Below, in pieces: positions 48,392-61,608 of a stretch of 64,000 nucleotides of DNA. Numbering within the stretch: the stretch's first letter is position 1; every line of letters starts with the position of its first letter. The position numbers and the translations under genes are program-made. Source of the DNA: Sacculina carcini (lineage: Eukaryota > Arthropoda > Thecostraca > Sacculinidae); contig OU696576.1 of the NCBI GenBank assembly GCA_916048095.2, forward strand, positions 4,130,548 to 4,194,547. The letters run 5' to 3'. The notes below the pieces were generated by a model. The model had not been told where the DNA came from. It was given only the letters and a program-made list of their open reading frames with translations, and searched no databases.

Positions 48392-48654
48392 GATTTACGC
48401 CCATGGTTGTAACAGTTCCAACTAAAACCGTACCTTTAGAAACGAACTACGCCGCGCCGATTTACACCCTATACGCACAACACACGCGAACACTCACCAA
48501 CACGAACGAGCAACAACTGCCAATGCAGCACGTGCTTTATTGTTCGGAGGTCTTCCTCACAGTTAGCGCGCATGCGCAACACGTGAGCAGTAACCAGTAA
48601 CAGATATCCGCCGCCGCTGCGCATGCATTATGACTGGAGTTGGTAATATATGAC
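48392..48654. other. Unassigned
   Basis: Nothing recognised. Just before the hAT A fragment, GGAGTTGGTAATAT is duplicated (48635-48670). Confidence 0.4.
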
Positions 48655-48869
48655 TAGAGTTGGTAATATGGTATAATTTTGTGATAATTTTTGGTATTTT
48701 ATGTTTTATTATGCGATGAAAATACAAAAATATGTTGTCTAAATCACCAAAATATGTTATTCAATTAAAATATAATATGTTAGACTCCCGTAGATTATTT
48801 GCATTTTAAGCCTGTATCTAGCGACATCGCAATGGGGAGCCATCCTTTGAGAGGCAAATTGTTCGGCTC
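48655..48869 (+). mobile_element. hAT family A, partial copy 3
   Basis: Starts TAGAGTTGGTAATATGG and follows copies 1 and 2 through AAAATATGTTGTC, CCGTAGATTATTTGCATTTTAAGC and TCTAGCGACATCGCA, up to GAGAGGCAAATTG. It stops at the TA where the large Tc1-like element begins and does not resume on the far side, so it was truncated. Confidence 0.75.
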
Positions 48870-48879
48870 TATACTATTT

Positions 48880-48984
48880 CAACTTCAAAATGGGACTAAT
48901 CAACTTCAAAATGAGAATAATCAACTTCAAAATGAGAATAGTCAACTTAAAAATGAGAATAGTCAACTTCAAAATGAGGCCGTG
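48880..48984 (+). repeat. Left 21-bp array of element 2
   Basis: Five tandem 21-bp units. The last has diverged (GAGGCCGTG). Confidence 0.9.
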
Positions 48985-49840
48985 TTCTTTATCACTTTAC
49001 TTACATTATTTAAATTAATTAAGAACAAAAAATGTATTAAAACAAAAAAACTAATAAATGCAATAATCATTACAAATATGTGTATTATTTGTGTACATTT
49101 AGCAATGAAATTACAGAAATTTGAATTAGTTAATTGAGCTCCAGTAGAATAACCTCAAGTGTTCAGTATTAAGTATCTGGAATTTCAATTTAGCGCACTT
49201 ATTAGCAAATAATTATTTTGTGTGGTAGAGGAATATTTTATGCTTACAAGAATTCATTCAAATACCAATAACTGCATAAGAATAAATCATAATATAAGAG
49301 CAAACAAAAGTATAAGAATAAATCACCCATAACACTACAAGTATATGGATATTTGTTGACAAAACAATTATAACTTTAACTACATACTTATACTTCATAC
49401 TACGTGCTACTACTACACACTACGTATATACTTAACTATTAACTATGAGCATGTAAGGTTGAAATTTCCTCTCTTTTGCGAGCTAACTCCATGTTGAATG
49501 ATATATGAAAGGGAACAAAGTAAGAATATTGAAGTTGAAATTTTAAGTTTGTAGTAGAAAAAGTGGGAAAAATTTAACGCCACACTGCAATCCAACCACA
49601 ACACAATTCAACCGCAATACCACACCACCGACACCATCACACACACACACACAGTGACAACAACACACTGACGCTCACACGCGAATCGAACTGGCCACTC
49701 GAACTAGCCAGTGGTCTCCAGCATGATACACACAATAACAAGGGTCATCAAGGTCAAGTCTAAGCCCACACGGACTCAGCCAAACGCATACACAAGGAAA
49801 CGCATACACAAGGAAACGCATACACAAACGCATACACAAA
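48985..49840. other. Element 2 interior, non-coding
   Basis: AT-rich, then CA-rich. No coding support. Confidence 0.4.
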
Positions 49841-50528
49841 CGCACACACGCACACACGCACACACGCACACACGCACGCACGCACACACGCACACACGCA
49901 CACATGCACACACGCACACACGCACACACGCACACACGCACACACGCACACACGCACACACGCACACACGCACACACGCACACACGCACACACGCACACA
50001 CGCACACACGCACACACGCACACACGCACACACGCACACACGCACGCACGCACGCACACACGCACACACGAACACACGCACACACGCACACACGCACACA
50101 CGCACACACGCACACACGCACACACGCACACACGCACACACGCACACACGCACACACGCACACACGCACACACGCACACACGCACACACGCACACACGCA
50201 CACACGCACACACGCACACACGCACACACGCACACACGCACACACGCACACACGCACACACGCACACACGCACACACGCACACACGCACACACGCACACA
50301 CGCACACACGCACACACGCACACACGCACACACGCACACACGCACACACGCACACACGCACACACGCACACACGCACACACGCACACACGCACACACGCA
50401 CACACGCACACACGCACACACGTACACACGCACACACGCACACACGCACACACGCACACACGCACACACGCACACACGCACACACGCACACACGCACACA
50501 CGCACACACGCACACACGCACACACGCA
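49841..50528. repeat. (CACACACG)n satellite, about 86 units
   Basis: An 8-bp unit, very homogeneous, with a few CACG slips (49873, 50041). It is continued, after a LINE insertion, at 54546-54613. The long His/Thr/Arg and Cys/Val/Arg frames across it are artefacts. Confidence 0.97.
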
Positions 50529-50544
50529 TTACATTACATTAAGA

Positions 50545-51180
50545 CATTTATATCGCGCTTTTCACACGAGGGTCTCAAAAGCGCTCACACACACACACAC
50601 ACACACTCACACACACACAACACACACACACACACAACACACACACACACACACACACACAAGCACAACAGCCATACACATACACAATCACGAACACACA
50701 CACTCACCTACATACACACACCCATACACACACACAAACCAGACATATAGACAAGTACATATACGCAAAATCACGAACATACACTCACGTTTACATACTC
50801 AAAAACACAAAAATGCACACGCACACACAAATACATATTGAATAAGATAGCAAAGCCGACATACAGCACAGAAGACAACACAACATACAACACATTAAGA
50901 CAACACAACAGGCATACAGCGACATACACTCAGATTGACAAATCACAACACAATAGACACACAAATACAAACCAGAAAACACAACATATCAGACACACAA
51001 AGACATACACTCAAACAAATAGACAGAGAACACAACACAACAGACACACAAACACAGATAACAGAGCTCAACACAACAACACACATACAGCATACAATGG
51101 AGAAACATACAGACACAAGAATAGAAAACACACGCATGAAGCACATACACATAGAAGACAGAATTAGGAAACAATCAGAC
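50545..51180. repeat. CA-rich and ACACAAC-type repeats in the LINE 3' region
   Basis: CA tracts at 50583-50670, then loose AGACACACAAA/CAACACAACA repeats to about 51110. They lie between the RT frame and the 3' end. Confidence 0.8.
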
Positions 51181-51189
51181 CTTTTGTTC

Positions 51190-54100
51190 AGTACAAAATA
51201 TACAATATTATTAAGACAGTAATAAGACTTAGTGAGAAAGAAATTTTTAGTATGTTTTTTGAAAAGAGATAGAGATTTGATTGAGCGTATTGAGGGAGAA
51301 AGCCTATTGTAGATACGAGGTCCTAAGATAGAGAAACAACGATTGTAGTGAGAATGCCTAGAAGGAAAGGAAGGTTCAACTAGTAGAAAAGGATCGTTAG
51401 AAGACCTAAGAGAAAGAGATGAGGTTTTATAAGACAGAAGGTCAAACAGATACGCAAGCTTACGAAGATGAAGAGCTGAATGAATAATTAAACAAATACG
51501 ATACTCAACAAGAGCCTTAATGGGAAGTAACCTAAGTTTTTGTAAAGAAGAAGATACATGAGAACCCGAAGGAAGATTAAATATCATACGACATGCTTTA
51601 TTAATAATAGATTGAAGTTTCCTAAGCTGGCGGTGTTTGAGAGATAGTAGAAGAGAACAGCAGTACTGAGTTTTACTAAAGATGAATGAATTAGCTAACT
51701 TAAAGGCAGCAGAGATGGTTATATATCTACGAATGGAATAGATACGCCTAAGTTGATAGTTACAGCACCTGATAATGTCAGATATGTGTGGATCAAAAGA
51801 AAGAGAGTTATCGAGTATGATACCAAGACTACGTACAGAGCAGGATAGAGGTATACTAAGAGAAGTAGTACTATTTGAAGATGGAAAGCGAATATACTTA
51901 GTCTTATCAGGATTCATTTTGAGATGACGAGTGAACGCCCATCTTTCTATATCAGATAGGATGTTACTGACTGAAGAGTGAGAAATAGACTCAGACGAGA
52001 GAAGGATTTGAATGTCGTCAGCGAATATTTGGAAGGACACATCGTGACGACGAAGAACTTTCCCTACAGAGGTAAGATACATATTGAAGAGGAGAGGGCC
52101 TAAGACAGAGCCTTGAGGTACACCACAAGTTAGTGGGCAAGCCTCACTACAAGAATCAGCAGAGGTAGAAACAAACTGAAGTCTATCAGAAAGTTAAGAG
52201 CGAAAGAAAGAGAGAGCTGTGCCGCTAATGCCTAAATCTAACAGAGTATCAATGAGAAGCAGATGATTAACAGTGTCAAATGCAGCAGAGAAGTCTAGTT
52301 GTATAAGTGGAACATCATTACCAGAGAGAGTAGATTTGAGAATAGAATCACAGAGCAAAATTAGAGAAGTTTCAGTAGAGTGAAAGTGCCGGAAGCCAGA
52401 CTGCTCAGGAAGAAACAAATTGTTAGATTCAAGATATTCAGATATCTGTATGTAGGCAGCCATTTCAAGAACCTTAGACAGCCAAGGAATTCTAGAGATT
52501 GGTCGATAGTTAGAAAGCGTGTTAGCATCCAGACCAGATTTCTTAAGTATAGGGAGAATACTGGCAGTTTTAGATGCAAGAAATTCCCCAAGAGTGAAAG
52601 AAGCATTGATGAAATTAGCTAAGAAAGGAAGGAGCAATTCAATGGAGTGAGGAATCATGGAAAGATCAATGGGGTCGAGAGATGAAGAATGGATTTTAAC
52701 ATGCCTTAAAATAGTTCTACAGTCAGAAAAGGTAACTAAAGTGAAAGAGTGAATAACAGAGGAGGGTAAGGGCGGAGAGTATAATGGTAGAGCAGCAGGG
52801 AACAAGCAGCGAATCTTATCGATTTTAGACTGGAAGAAATTCATAAATATGGAAGGTAACTGATCAGAAGCTGAATCTGGGAAAACAAGACTACGGGAAT
52901 TACCTAAAATACTGTCAAAAAGCTTCCAAAGTTTCTTAGAATTGAGACAGGAAAAAATTTTATAATTATAGTAAGATTTTTTGGGGGAATCACAAAGAAG
53001 ATGATGATGACGGCGGACAGAACAGAAAGATTGCCACGAAGAGTCAGTCCTGAGACGACGCCATTGGCGTTCAAGACGACGCAGGGAGGTTTTTGAATAT
53101 CTAATATCAGTGTTAAACCAAGGACAGCGAGTATTAGTGGAACGGAAGACTTTAACAGGAATAAAGGTTGATTTGAGAGAATCGAGGGATGAGTTGAAGT
53201 ATCCTAATTGAGAATTAGGTGGCATATGAACGAAACATTCAGTAGCAAAAGACAAGTGCATATTGACATAAAGTGAGTCCAAATCAGCGTTACGATAATC
53301 CGAGAAACTAATAAGTTTGGGAGATTTGTAAGTGATAGGGAGGCGGGCAGAAAATTCAACTAATGAGTGATCAGAAATGAAGGAATCAATAGGAAAGACA
53401 GTGAGATATCTAATAAGAATAGTGGAATCAGAAAAAGAAAGGAGATCAAGTGTGTGACCGTGAACATGAGTAGGGCAGCAGATATGATTACGAAGACCTA
53501 ATGAATCGATTAATTGTAAAAACATAGAAGAACAAGACTTGAGATGGGGCGCATCAACCCAAAGGTTGAAGTCACCACAAATCACTATCCTAGAAGCGAA
53601 AATTGGAAGAAGTGTGTCTAGAAGAGAAGAAAACTCATCAAGAAAAATTGAAGAAGAGAAAGAATTAAGACGATATATGTTGACAATACATACAGGAAGA
53701 GTATTTTTCCCTATTTCTTTACAACAGATGTATTCAAATGACTTGATAGGAATTTCTACACTACATAGATAGGCATTAATGATGTTAGAATTATAGACAA
53801 AAGAAACACCACCGCCAGAGCATTTAGTAGGATTAGATACATTCATAGGGCGACAATTATGAAAAGCTGAGTAGCCAGCAGGAAGAGAGCGGTCAAAGGA
53901 GGATATTTCAGCAACAGAGAGCCACGATTCAATAACCAGAAAAATATCATACTTAGGAAGGATGGACGCAAAAAGTGATATTTTAGACCTAATAGACCTA
54001 AAATTCAAGAAAGCACATTTTAATAGACCAATTTCATTATTAGATTTAGAACGAGAAGTAATAGAAAATGAATCAGACAGAGAAGAAAGACACTTATCAG

Positions 54101-54194
54101 CGGATGAAGTGCTGATTGAAGGAAGCAGAACTGAAGATCCAGCATCTATTTCCGAAGTCGACTGCAGAGCACAATCAGTCAGGCCGGCAGTCAC
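51190..54194 (-). pseudogene. LINE ORF2: endonuclease plus reverse transcriptase, one internal stop
   Basis: From ATG 54194, residues about 55-300 form an APE-type endonuclease (LKCAFLNFRSI, ICGDFNLW, SDHSLVEFS). The reverse transcriptase then follows (NYRPISRIPWLSKVLE, DFSAAFDTVNH, CGVPQGSVLGPLLFNMYL, FADDIQIL, LGIILDNSLSF). A single in-frame TAA at about 52194 interrupts it just before the PQG block, and the same frame carries on to a stop at 50943 beyond the conserved end. I see no frameshift, so the copy is nearly intact. The C-terminal block (FSILGPRIYNRLSPSIRS) fits the CR1/L2 group. Confidence 0.85.
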
Positions 54195-54545
54195 ATCTAG
54201 TTTTCCGAGTTGGAATTCCGACGGTCTGAGTGCGGCTGATCAGATGAGTTCTCGATGACGTGAAGCAAGGACACGACGGGTCGAATGACGTGTGGCCGAC
54301 GTTCGCACGACCCGCACGTGCACAGTTGATACACTTGCGGGCATTCTTCGCCGGGCACGACTTGGTAGTGTGCTTTCCAGCACACCACCCACAAGTGGCT
54401 TCCTGGGCTCTACACTTGTCAGACTTATGACCATGTCGCTGACATTTTATGCAGCGCGTGACCCAGAAGCGATCGTATACCAGGCATCTGCTGTCGCCCA
54501 AGTAGACGAATCCGGACTTCATGATGATGTCACGGATTGTAGGGG
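54175..54545 (-). pseudogene. LINE ORF1, zinc-knuckle part, 5'-truncated
   Basis: Contains three Cys/His knuckles: CIKCQRHGHKSDKC, CGWCAGKHTTKSC, and C-x2-C...H. These are nucleic-acid-binding motifs typical of the gag-like ORF1 of CR1/Jockey/I elements. It ends about 20 bp inside the start of ORF2. Its apparent upstream extension is satellite. Confidence 0.8.
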
Positions 54546-54613
54546 ACACACGCACACACGCACACACGCACACACGCACACACGCACACACGCACACACG
54601 CACACACGTACAC
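54546..54613. repeat. (CACACACG)n satellite, right remnant
   Basis: Eight or so units identical in type to 49841-50528, followed by a short CA run. Confidence 0.95.
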
Positions 54614-55019
54614 GCACACACACACACACACACACCCACACACTCACACATGCACGCTCACTCGCAAGTATACTCAAACAATGACAATCGCACACACAAA
54701 TACAAGTTGAAATTAATAGGCACTGCATTCAAGACTTTGAAACTTTGCAGTTGCAGCTCTGACTTTCATTCACTTCATTCATTTAATTCATTTCAAATAA
54801 TATCATTACGAGAGACAAATTAAGATACATTTTTCAATTTATTCAAACAAACACAACAAACAAACATTCGTTTGTTTGAAACAAACTTCAGTCTATCTAT
54901 TGACATGGTGACATTAAAACAACACCTTTCTCATATCCAGTGCACACGAGAGATGTTGTTGAACGTGTGCAATACAGCGAGCGCAATTCTGTGCGCTCAC
55001 ATTTCGTAAACTTTCCGAA
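54614..55019. other. Element 2 interior
   Basis: AT-rich, including CAAACAAACAT/TTTGTTTG repeats near 54845-54885. Nothing coding. Confidence 0.4.
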
Positions 55020-55982
55020 ATTGTCGCCTCCAATGCCGATAATCTTTGTTATGCTTGAGAAATGGTATAACTTCTGCTATTCAAAATTGTTGGCAGCTGG
55101 TCGGTTTGTTTTCTTTTCACGTCGCTCTTCAATTGGGACCACACCATCTCGATGGCCTTCATCATCGGGCTTTATGGAGCCAGACGTAGCAAATGATGAG
55201 GTTTGTACTCGTCCTCGGCGAACACTAGCTCAATTTGATTGTGACATGGTGCATGTTGCATTGTCAACCACAAGCACCACTGGCCCGCCAAAAGTTATTT
55301 TTGCCGCCTTGAGACATTGGCGCACAAACTCGTTCGCATCGTTGATTTTGTGCGATCCTCGGCGGATTTGGTGCTGTAGAAGTGCTTGATTGGTTATGCA
55401 ACCGATAACATTTACGTTTGCTGCGCGACTACCAGCTGCGACGGTCGTGCGTCGTGACCCGGTTTTTGATCGACCGTAATTGCGCGAAATAATCATATTG
55501 AAGTTGGTGTCGTCCATATACATGACGGGGAGCATGTTGGATTGCAGTTCCAACAATATCCTTGCATATTCTGCTCGTTTCTGCTTGTTCTGTATTGAGT
55601 TTGTCCTCTCAGGTTCAAGCCGTATTTGCTTGATTGTGAAAAGCATCTTTTCAAGCTGACAGCGAATGCACTCCTTACAAATTGTACGTTGAATTGCTGG
55701 CGAATCTTATCCGTTATTTCTTTTAGCGTAATACGCGGGTTTTCCTCCACATAATCTTCCATACAATTAATGTGGTCCTCATGTATTTTCCTTTGCCTTG
55801 AGCCTCCACGAGAGTCTTCATGGTCTTCATTTGATATCCAGCGATAAGCAGTTGATTTGGCGACTCGCAACATTCTAGCCAGCTGCCTCCAGTCACCGCC
55901 CGCCGAATGTGCAGCCACTATTTGATTTTTTTGTCTTTGGAGTCGGATTTTTTAATATAATTCACGGTACGCCCACTCATTA
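55020..55982 (-). pseudogene. Broken IS630/Tc1-type transposase of element 2
   Basis: Minus strand from ATG 55982. An N-terminal helix-turn-helix follows a frameshift in an A-rich run near 55930 (AAHSAGGDWRQLARMLRVAKSTAYRW). Then come EENPRITLKEITDKIRQQF, another frame change, MYMDDTNFNM with the first Asp, VLVVDN with the second Asp and a frameshift beside it, and LLRLAP, a stop, then IEMVWSQLKSDVK with the Glu. Same architecture as 40586-41635. At least three frame breaks and one stop, so it is inactive. Confidence 0.8.
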
Positions 55983-56155
55983 TAACTGGCTCAAAAACAA
56001 ATGTGATATCAAAACACGCAATGCTAATACATGTGATGCGGGAAACGAAAACAAGGCGTCAGCCTTCAATCTTCCAGTCTGAAAGCAGAAACTCAAGAAC
56101 TTTTCACATATATATCACTTATAACTTATAACTAACTTACTAAGTAACTTATAAG

Positions 56156-57311
<1,156 letters not shown>

Positions 57312-57463
57312 CTTATAAGTTATAAGGAAAATTTATTAAAAATAATCAAGTGTTGAGTGATTTATTCGGTGATTTTATTTCGTGAAAAAACATTTAAATC
57401 ATAATAAATTATTCGAGAATGTTTTCAGCTTATTATTTTCAGTTCAACGCAATATTTCAGTAT

Positions 57464-57558
57464 CATTTTGAAGTTGATTAGTCCCATTTTGAAGTTGATT
57501 ATCCCATTTTGAAGTTGATTGTTCTCATTTTGAAGTTGACAATTCTCATTTTGAAGTA
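57464..57558 (-). repeat. Right 21-bp array of element 2
   Basis: Five units in inverted orientation. One unit has lost a base. Confidence 0.88.
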
Positions 57559-57599
57559 TATTAATTATATCTTGAAATTTCCTAATAAGATTTATGACT

Positions 57600-60044
57600 C
57601 AGATTAAAATTAAGCTTGATATTAATAGCCCGAGTGTGTAAACCCTGGTGCAGATTGCCATCTAAAAGACGAGATATACGAATTGAGCCTTCATCTCGCG
57701 GCGTGTCACCTGCACCAACGACATCGCGCTCACTTCCGCCATCAGAAATGTCGGAAAACTGAGTGGGCAGGCATCGGTTCATGCGACTACGGGCCTGCCA
57801 CTTCTTAAAATCGCAGCAAAGTTGGGTGAACTGAGATTCAATTTTATAATTGACACAGGTGCTGGCGTCTCTATTCTCCCAAGTAAACTCATCGGCTGGT
57901 GTATGCAGCCGACTACAGTGACGCTTATGTCAGCTAGCGGTGCATCAATAACGGTTTCTGGCGAAGTTCAAAAGGAAGTTCAAATCCACGGTTTGAGACG
58001 TGCACTTCCATGGACTTTCGTCGTCGCCGACGTCACCGCTCCATTGTTGGGCAACGATTTCCTGTCACATTATGAGCTGATAGTGGATTGTGGAGGAAAA
58101 TGCATCCGCGATTCTGCCACAAATCTTCGAGCGCCTGCACAGGTTGGTCCCTGGTCATCTTGTCTCGATGTAAACGACACAACGAATATAGTGGACCCTG
58201 CGCCCCAGCTGTTAGAGGAATTTCCTGACCTTGCTGCTCCTAAACAGTGCACGACAAATAACACAGTTCATGTGCAGCACAACATAGACACTGGCAATGT
58301 CCAGGCAGTGAAAGCAGGCCGACGACATTTTTCGCCTGAAAAACAAGCTGCAATCCGAGCAGAAATCAACTCATTGCTGAAGTCCGGCGTAGTTCGGCCA
58401 TCTGACTCTCCTTGGTCCTCACCAGTCCATCTGGTCGCAAAGGAGTCTTGAGGCTGGCGATTAACTGGAGACTATCGGGCTTTGAACGCTGTGTCAATCA
58501 GAGACAACTACCCAATTCCTCATATACATGATTGCACAGCTCGACTCAGGGGAGCGACCGTTTTTTCCAAATTGGATTTATTGCGTGCCTACCACCAAGT
58601 TCCAGTGGCACCACAAGATGTAAAAAACAGCCATTATGACTCCTGCTGGATTATATGAGTATTTATTGATGCCATTTGGACTGCGCAACGCGCCAGGAAC
58701 ATTTCAGCGGTACATGGACGACATTTTCAGAAACATCGATTTCGTATTCATCTATATTGATGACATTCTCGTGTTTTCGGAAAATGCTGATCAACACATG
58801 CGCCATCTTCGACTGGTGTTTGAAATTCTGCAGAAAAACACGCTCAGAATACAGCTCAGCAAATATATCTTCATGACCAGTCAGTTGGATTTTCTAGGCT
58901 ACGAAATTTCGGCCGCGGGCATCTCAGCATCACCGAGAAAAGTGAAAGCTCTGACAGATTTAGCGCCGCCGTCATCGTCAGCCCAATTACGAAGATTTCT
59001 AGGAGCGACTGGTTTTTATAGACGGATGATTCGCAACTACGCGTATGTGGTCTACCCTCTCACAGAACGGATTCGAGCAGAACCCAACAGTAAAAACCTA
59101 CAGCTGAGTAAATGTGAACTAGAAGCTGTCGACGCCTGTAAGAAAACACTAGCCAGCTCTACAGTGCTGAATCACCCTATGACGTCAGTCAGTCATTACC
59201 AGCTGGTGACCGACAGTTCTCAGGTGGCGATTGGAGCAGCGCTACATCAGATGGCCAATGGAGAGCCTGTCCTGGTGGAATTATTTTCTAAGAAGTTGAC
59301 AGATGCTCAGAAGTATTCAACGTTCGACAGAGAGCTGCTGGGTGCATATTTGTCAGTAATTCACTTCAAGCACCTGATTGAAGGACAAAATGTTGTTTTA
59401 TCTACTGACCATCTTCCGTTAGTGGGCGCTTTCTTCAGTAAAAAAACCGGCTAAGCTGGATAGACAGCAGAGACAATTATCTGTCTTAACAGAGTACGTA
59501 TCAGATGCCAAATACATCCGTGGTGCTGACAACGTTGTAGCAGACTTTATTTCCAGACCGGCGAGCAGCGTGATAGTCGATGTGTGGGATCTGCCAGCGT
59601 TAGCAGCGGCACAAGCCGTCGACGAGGAATGTGGGCAATCGCAACACAAATTGAAGCCTTTTAAAATCAGCGGCGACCATGATCTTTATTGTGAAACGTC
59701 CCACGTTCACCCACGCCCATTTTTGCCGCTTGAGTATCGCCGAAATATCTTCTCGCATCTGCACAGCCTGTCTCACCCAGGTGTCCAGAAAACAATGAAG
59801 TTAGTGAAGAAAAAAGATATTTATGGCCGTCATTACAGCGTGACGTGAAGGAGTGGGTGAAAGAGTGTGTTGATTGCCAGCGGGTGAAAATCAACCGCCA
59901 CACGAAGCCTCCAATTGCACCATTTTCAGCTGCTGACGGTCGTTTTGAAACGGTTCATATTGATATCGTTGGTCCACTACCGCCTAAGTGTATGCCGGGA
60001 CATCCGTTCGCAAATCCACTGCGTATATATTAACATGTGTAGAC
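57600..60044 (+). mobile_element. Gypsy-type LTR retrotransposon relic, internal part
   Basis: Protease, reverse transcriptase, RNase H and the start of integrase occur in Gypsy order. No long terminal repeats are visible. It is cut at 60044, where ILTCVD-coding sequence of the integrase core runs into a LINE 5' end. Confidence 0.85.
57780..60044 (+). pseudogene. Gypsy pol (protease, RT, RNase H, integrase start), broken
   Basis: Aspartic protease with IIDTGAGVSILPSK near 57848 and LLGNDFL downstream. A TGA falls just before the GDYRALN block (58449). RT blocks are FSKLDLLRAYHQVPV, a frameshift near 58625, PFGLRNAPGTFQRYMDDI and FIYIDDILVFS (catalytic YIDD). RNase H has the TDSSQVAIGAAL and STFDRELLGAYLSVIHFKHLIEG segments. 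There is a frameshift in an A-run near 59445, then an integrase zinc region (LSHPGVQKTM and CVDCQRVK) split by a stop at 59848, and the first core Asp in HIDIVGPLPP. Defective in at least four places. Confidence 0.85.
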
Positions 60045-60510
60045 CCCCTGCGGTAGGGGGGTTATAATTCTTCCGCCGTAGCTGCCGCGTGTCGTAAAAG
60101 GCGACTAAAGGCAGATATGTCTGGTCAGGTTTCGGCCTGCTACTGGTAACATGTAACCCGGTACAACCAGCCGCATGGTCGGAATCTTGGCGACTAATCC
60201 GGCCCCCCACTGGCCTATGCCAGTGAAGAGGGTGGCCAGACATCCAGCAGGAAGAATAACAAGACCTGACAAAGGGCGGATGAGCTGTTTAGCAGCCAAC
60301 GGCCATCTGGAAACCCTCCCCCATCGAATCGGCAAACAAGATCCTGGCCGCTGAGTGTCACGTCACCCATGGTATAGTGGTGGCGTGACGCAACACTCGT
60401 CTTTGGCCTGCGCGTCGAACCTCGACGGGGCCGCTGTTTGGCTCCTCGACAGTGGAGAGAATGGTCCGACGCCGGCACGGGTGGCCGGATAGGGCTCAAG
60501 AGGGTCAAGG
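60045..60510 (+). promoter_or_regulatory. LINE 5' UTR, probable internal promoter region
   Basis: A non-coding, GC-rich leader beginning with an inverted CCCCCTGCGGTAGGGGGG hairpin. Internal promoters in 5' UTRs are usual for this group. No specific promoter element is identified here. Confidence 0.45.
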
Positions 60511-61608
60511 GTGAGGTGCCTGGTGGTCGAGGGGGTCCCGCCCGGTGTAGTGTCCGCCGTTTGCAGTGGGGCTGCAGTTGCTGGGTCCAGATGGACCGGT
60601 GGGGGTCACTGGTCGGGGCCCGGTGCTGTAGCTCCTGCGGACTCGTACCGGGCGGAGCTCGCAGCGAGCTCAGGGGTATTCGGTGCCCGTACAGCGCGCA
60701 CCACCACTGGCGTGGCATCCCTTGCTGGCTCTGCCCGTCCCCCCAGTAGGGACCCCGTGCAGATGCGGGTGGTCGTGCGCGCAGAGACAACAAAACATAA
60801 CATGGCTTCAAAAACCCACAACCACCCCAACTGCTGGTCGTCCATCGGGCGATCAGCCACGGCCCCCGAAAGGTGGTCGTACTCTGAGCCACATGCACGA
60901 CAAGAGTCGTGTTGCACCTGTGCCGATGGTGCTGGTTTTTCCAGCACCAATGAACACGTGACATTGTCCTCGCTGAACCCATTCCGTCGTCTGGATGGGT
61001 TCAAGAACATCGGAGACGCGCCTGTTGAAGCCAGCCGACAGAGAGACGGTTCAAGTACGCTGGTCAAGTACGCAACTGAGACGGCAGCAGCCCGCGCGAT
61101 AAAGGCAACCACTTTCCGTTATCGCGTGGGTACGGGCGAAAACAAGCGTTGGGTGAGCACCCCCATCTCGGTGTGTGCGCACTCGACATTGAACCACGCC
61201 AGAGGCGTTATGTTTTGTCGTGCGCTAGAGGGTGTTGATAACGAGGAGATATGCGACGGATTGGCATCCCAAGGTGTCATCCGCGTGGAGCGCATCGTCC
61301 GACGGCGTGAGGGTAGCGAGGTGCCAATGCACTCGTTTTTCCTCACGTTTGACGGTGTTGATCTGCCGGATGACATCAAGGTCGGTGACATCCGTCAGCG
61401 TATCCGAGTCCGCCCCTACGTGCCTAACCCGATGCGGTGCTACAGGTGCCAACGTTTCGGACATAAGAGCTCCCGCTGTAATCGTGCAGAGATCTGTGGA
61501 CGTTGCTTATCCGAACGGCACACCGCTGCTGATTGCAAAGAGGAATATTTCTGTGTCAATTGCAGGAGCAGCTGTCATGCGTCTTCGTCGCGTGTCTGCC
61601 CGGAATGA
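60511..61608 (+). pseudogene. LINE ORF1 (gag-like) with zinc knuckles
   Basis: 365 codons from ATG 60511; a later start at 60802 is equally possible. A gag-like domain covers about residues 160-300 (NPFRRLDGFKNIG, GVMFCRALEGVDNEEICDGL, VRPYVPNPMRCYRCQRFGHK). Knuckles CYRCQRFGHKSSRC and CGRCLSERHTAADC follow, then a third C-x2-C. A TGA at 61606 stops it after CPE. The same frame continues LKEKEILAIRAAQ, the usual continuation, for 146 more codons, so the stop is premature. The stop is present in both units of the tandem duplication. Confidence 0.8.

Larger units (their letters stand above)
50529..54545 (-). mobile_element. CR1/L2-like LINE inserted in the 8-bp satellite
   Basis: Minus-strand element. 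The 3' end at 50529 has tail units of TGTAA (ATTACATTACATT on the plus strand) and the 3' stem motif AGCGCTTTTGAGACCCTCG with AAAAGCGCGATATAAAT. This type is common at the ends of CR1/L2 elements. It has two overlapping reading frames and is 5'-truncated within ORF1. Satellite units lie on both sides, so the target duplication cannot be resolved. Confidence 0.85.

Noticed and set aside
49675..49735. tRNA-like AGTTCGATTCG segment on the minus strand
   Set aside because: Only a T-arm-like phrase is present. No D-arm, anticodon arm or acceptor pairing.
49675..50841. Long His/Thr/Arg and Cys/Val/Arg open frames (up to 376 codons) on both strands
   Set aside because: They are translations of the 8-bp CACACACG satellite in every frame. 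No start context or non-repeat domain.
57600..60044. Intact endogenous Gypsy element
   Set aside because: No long terminal repeats, no envelope-like frame, at least two stops and two frameshifts, and the integrase is cut off.
60045..60510. Minus-strand 255-codon frame (60215-60982) as a gene
   Set aside because: Antisense to the LINE leader and ORF1. GC-rich DNA opens long frames by chance.
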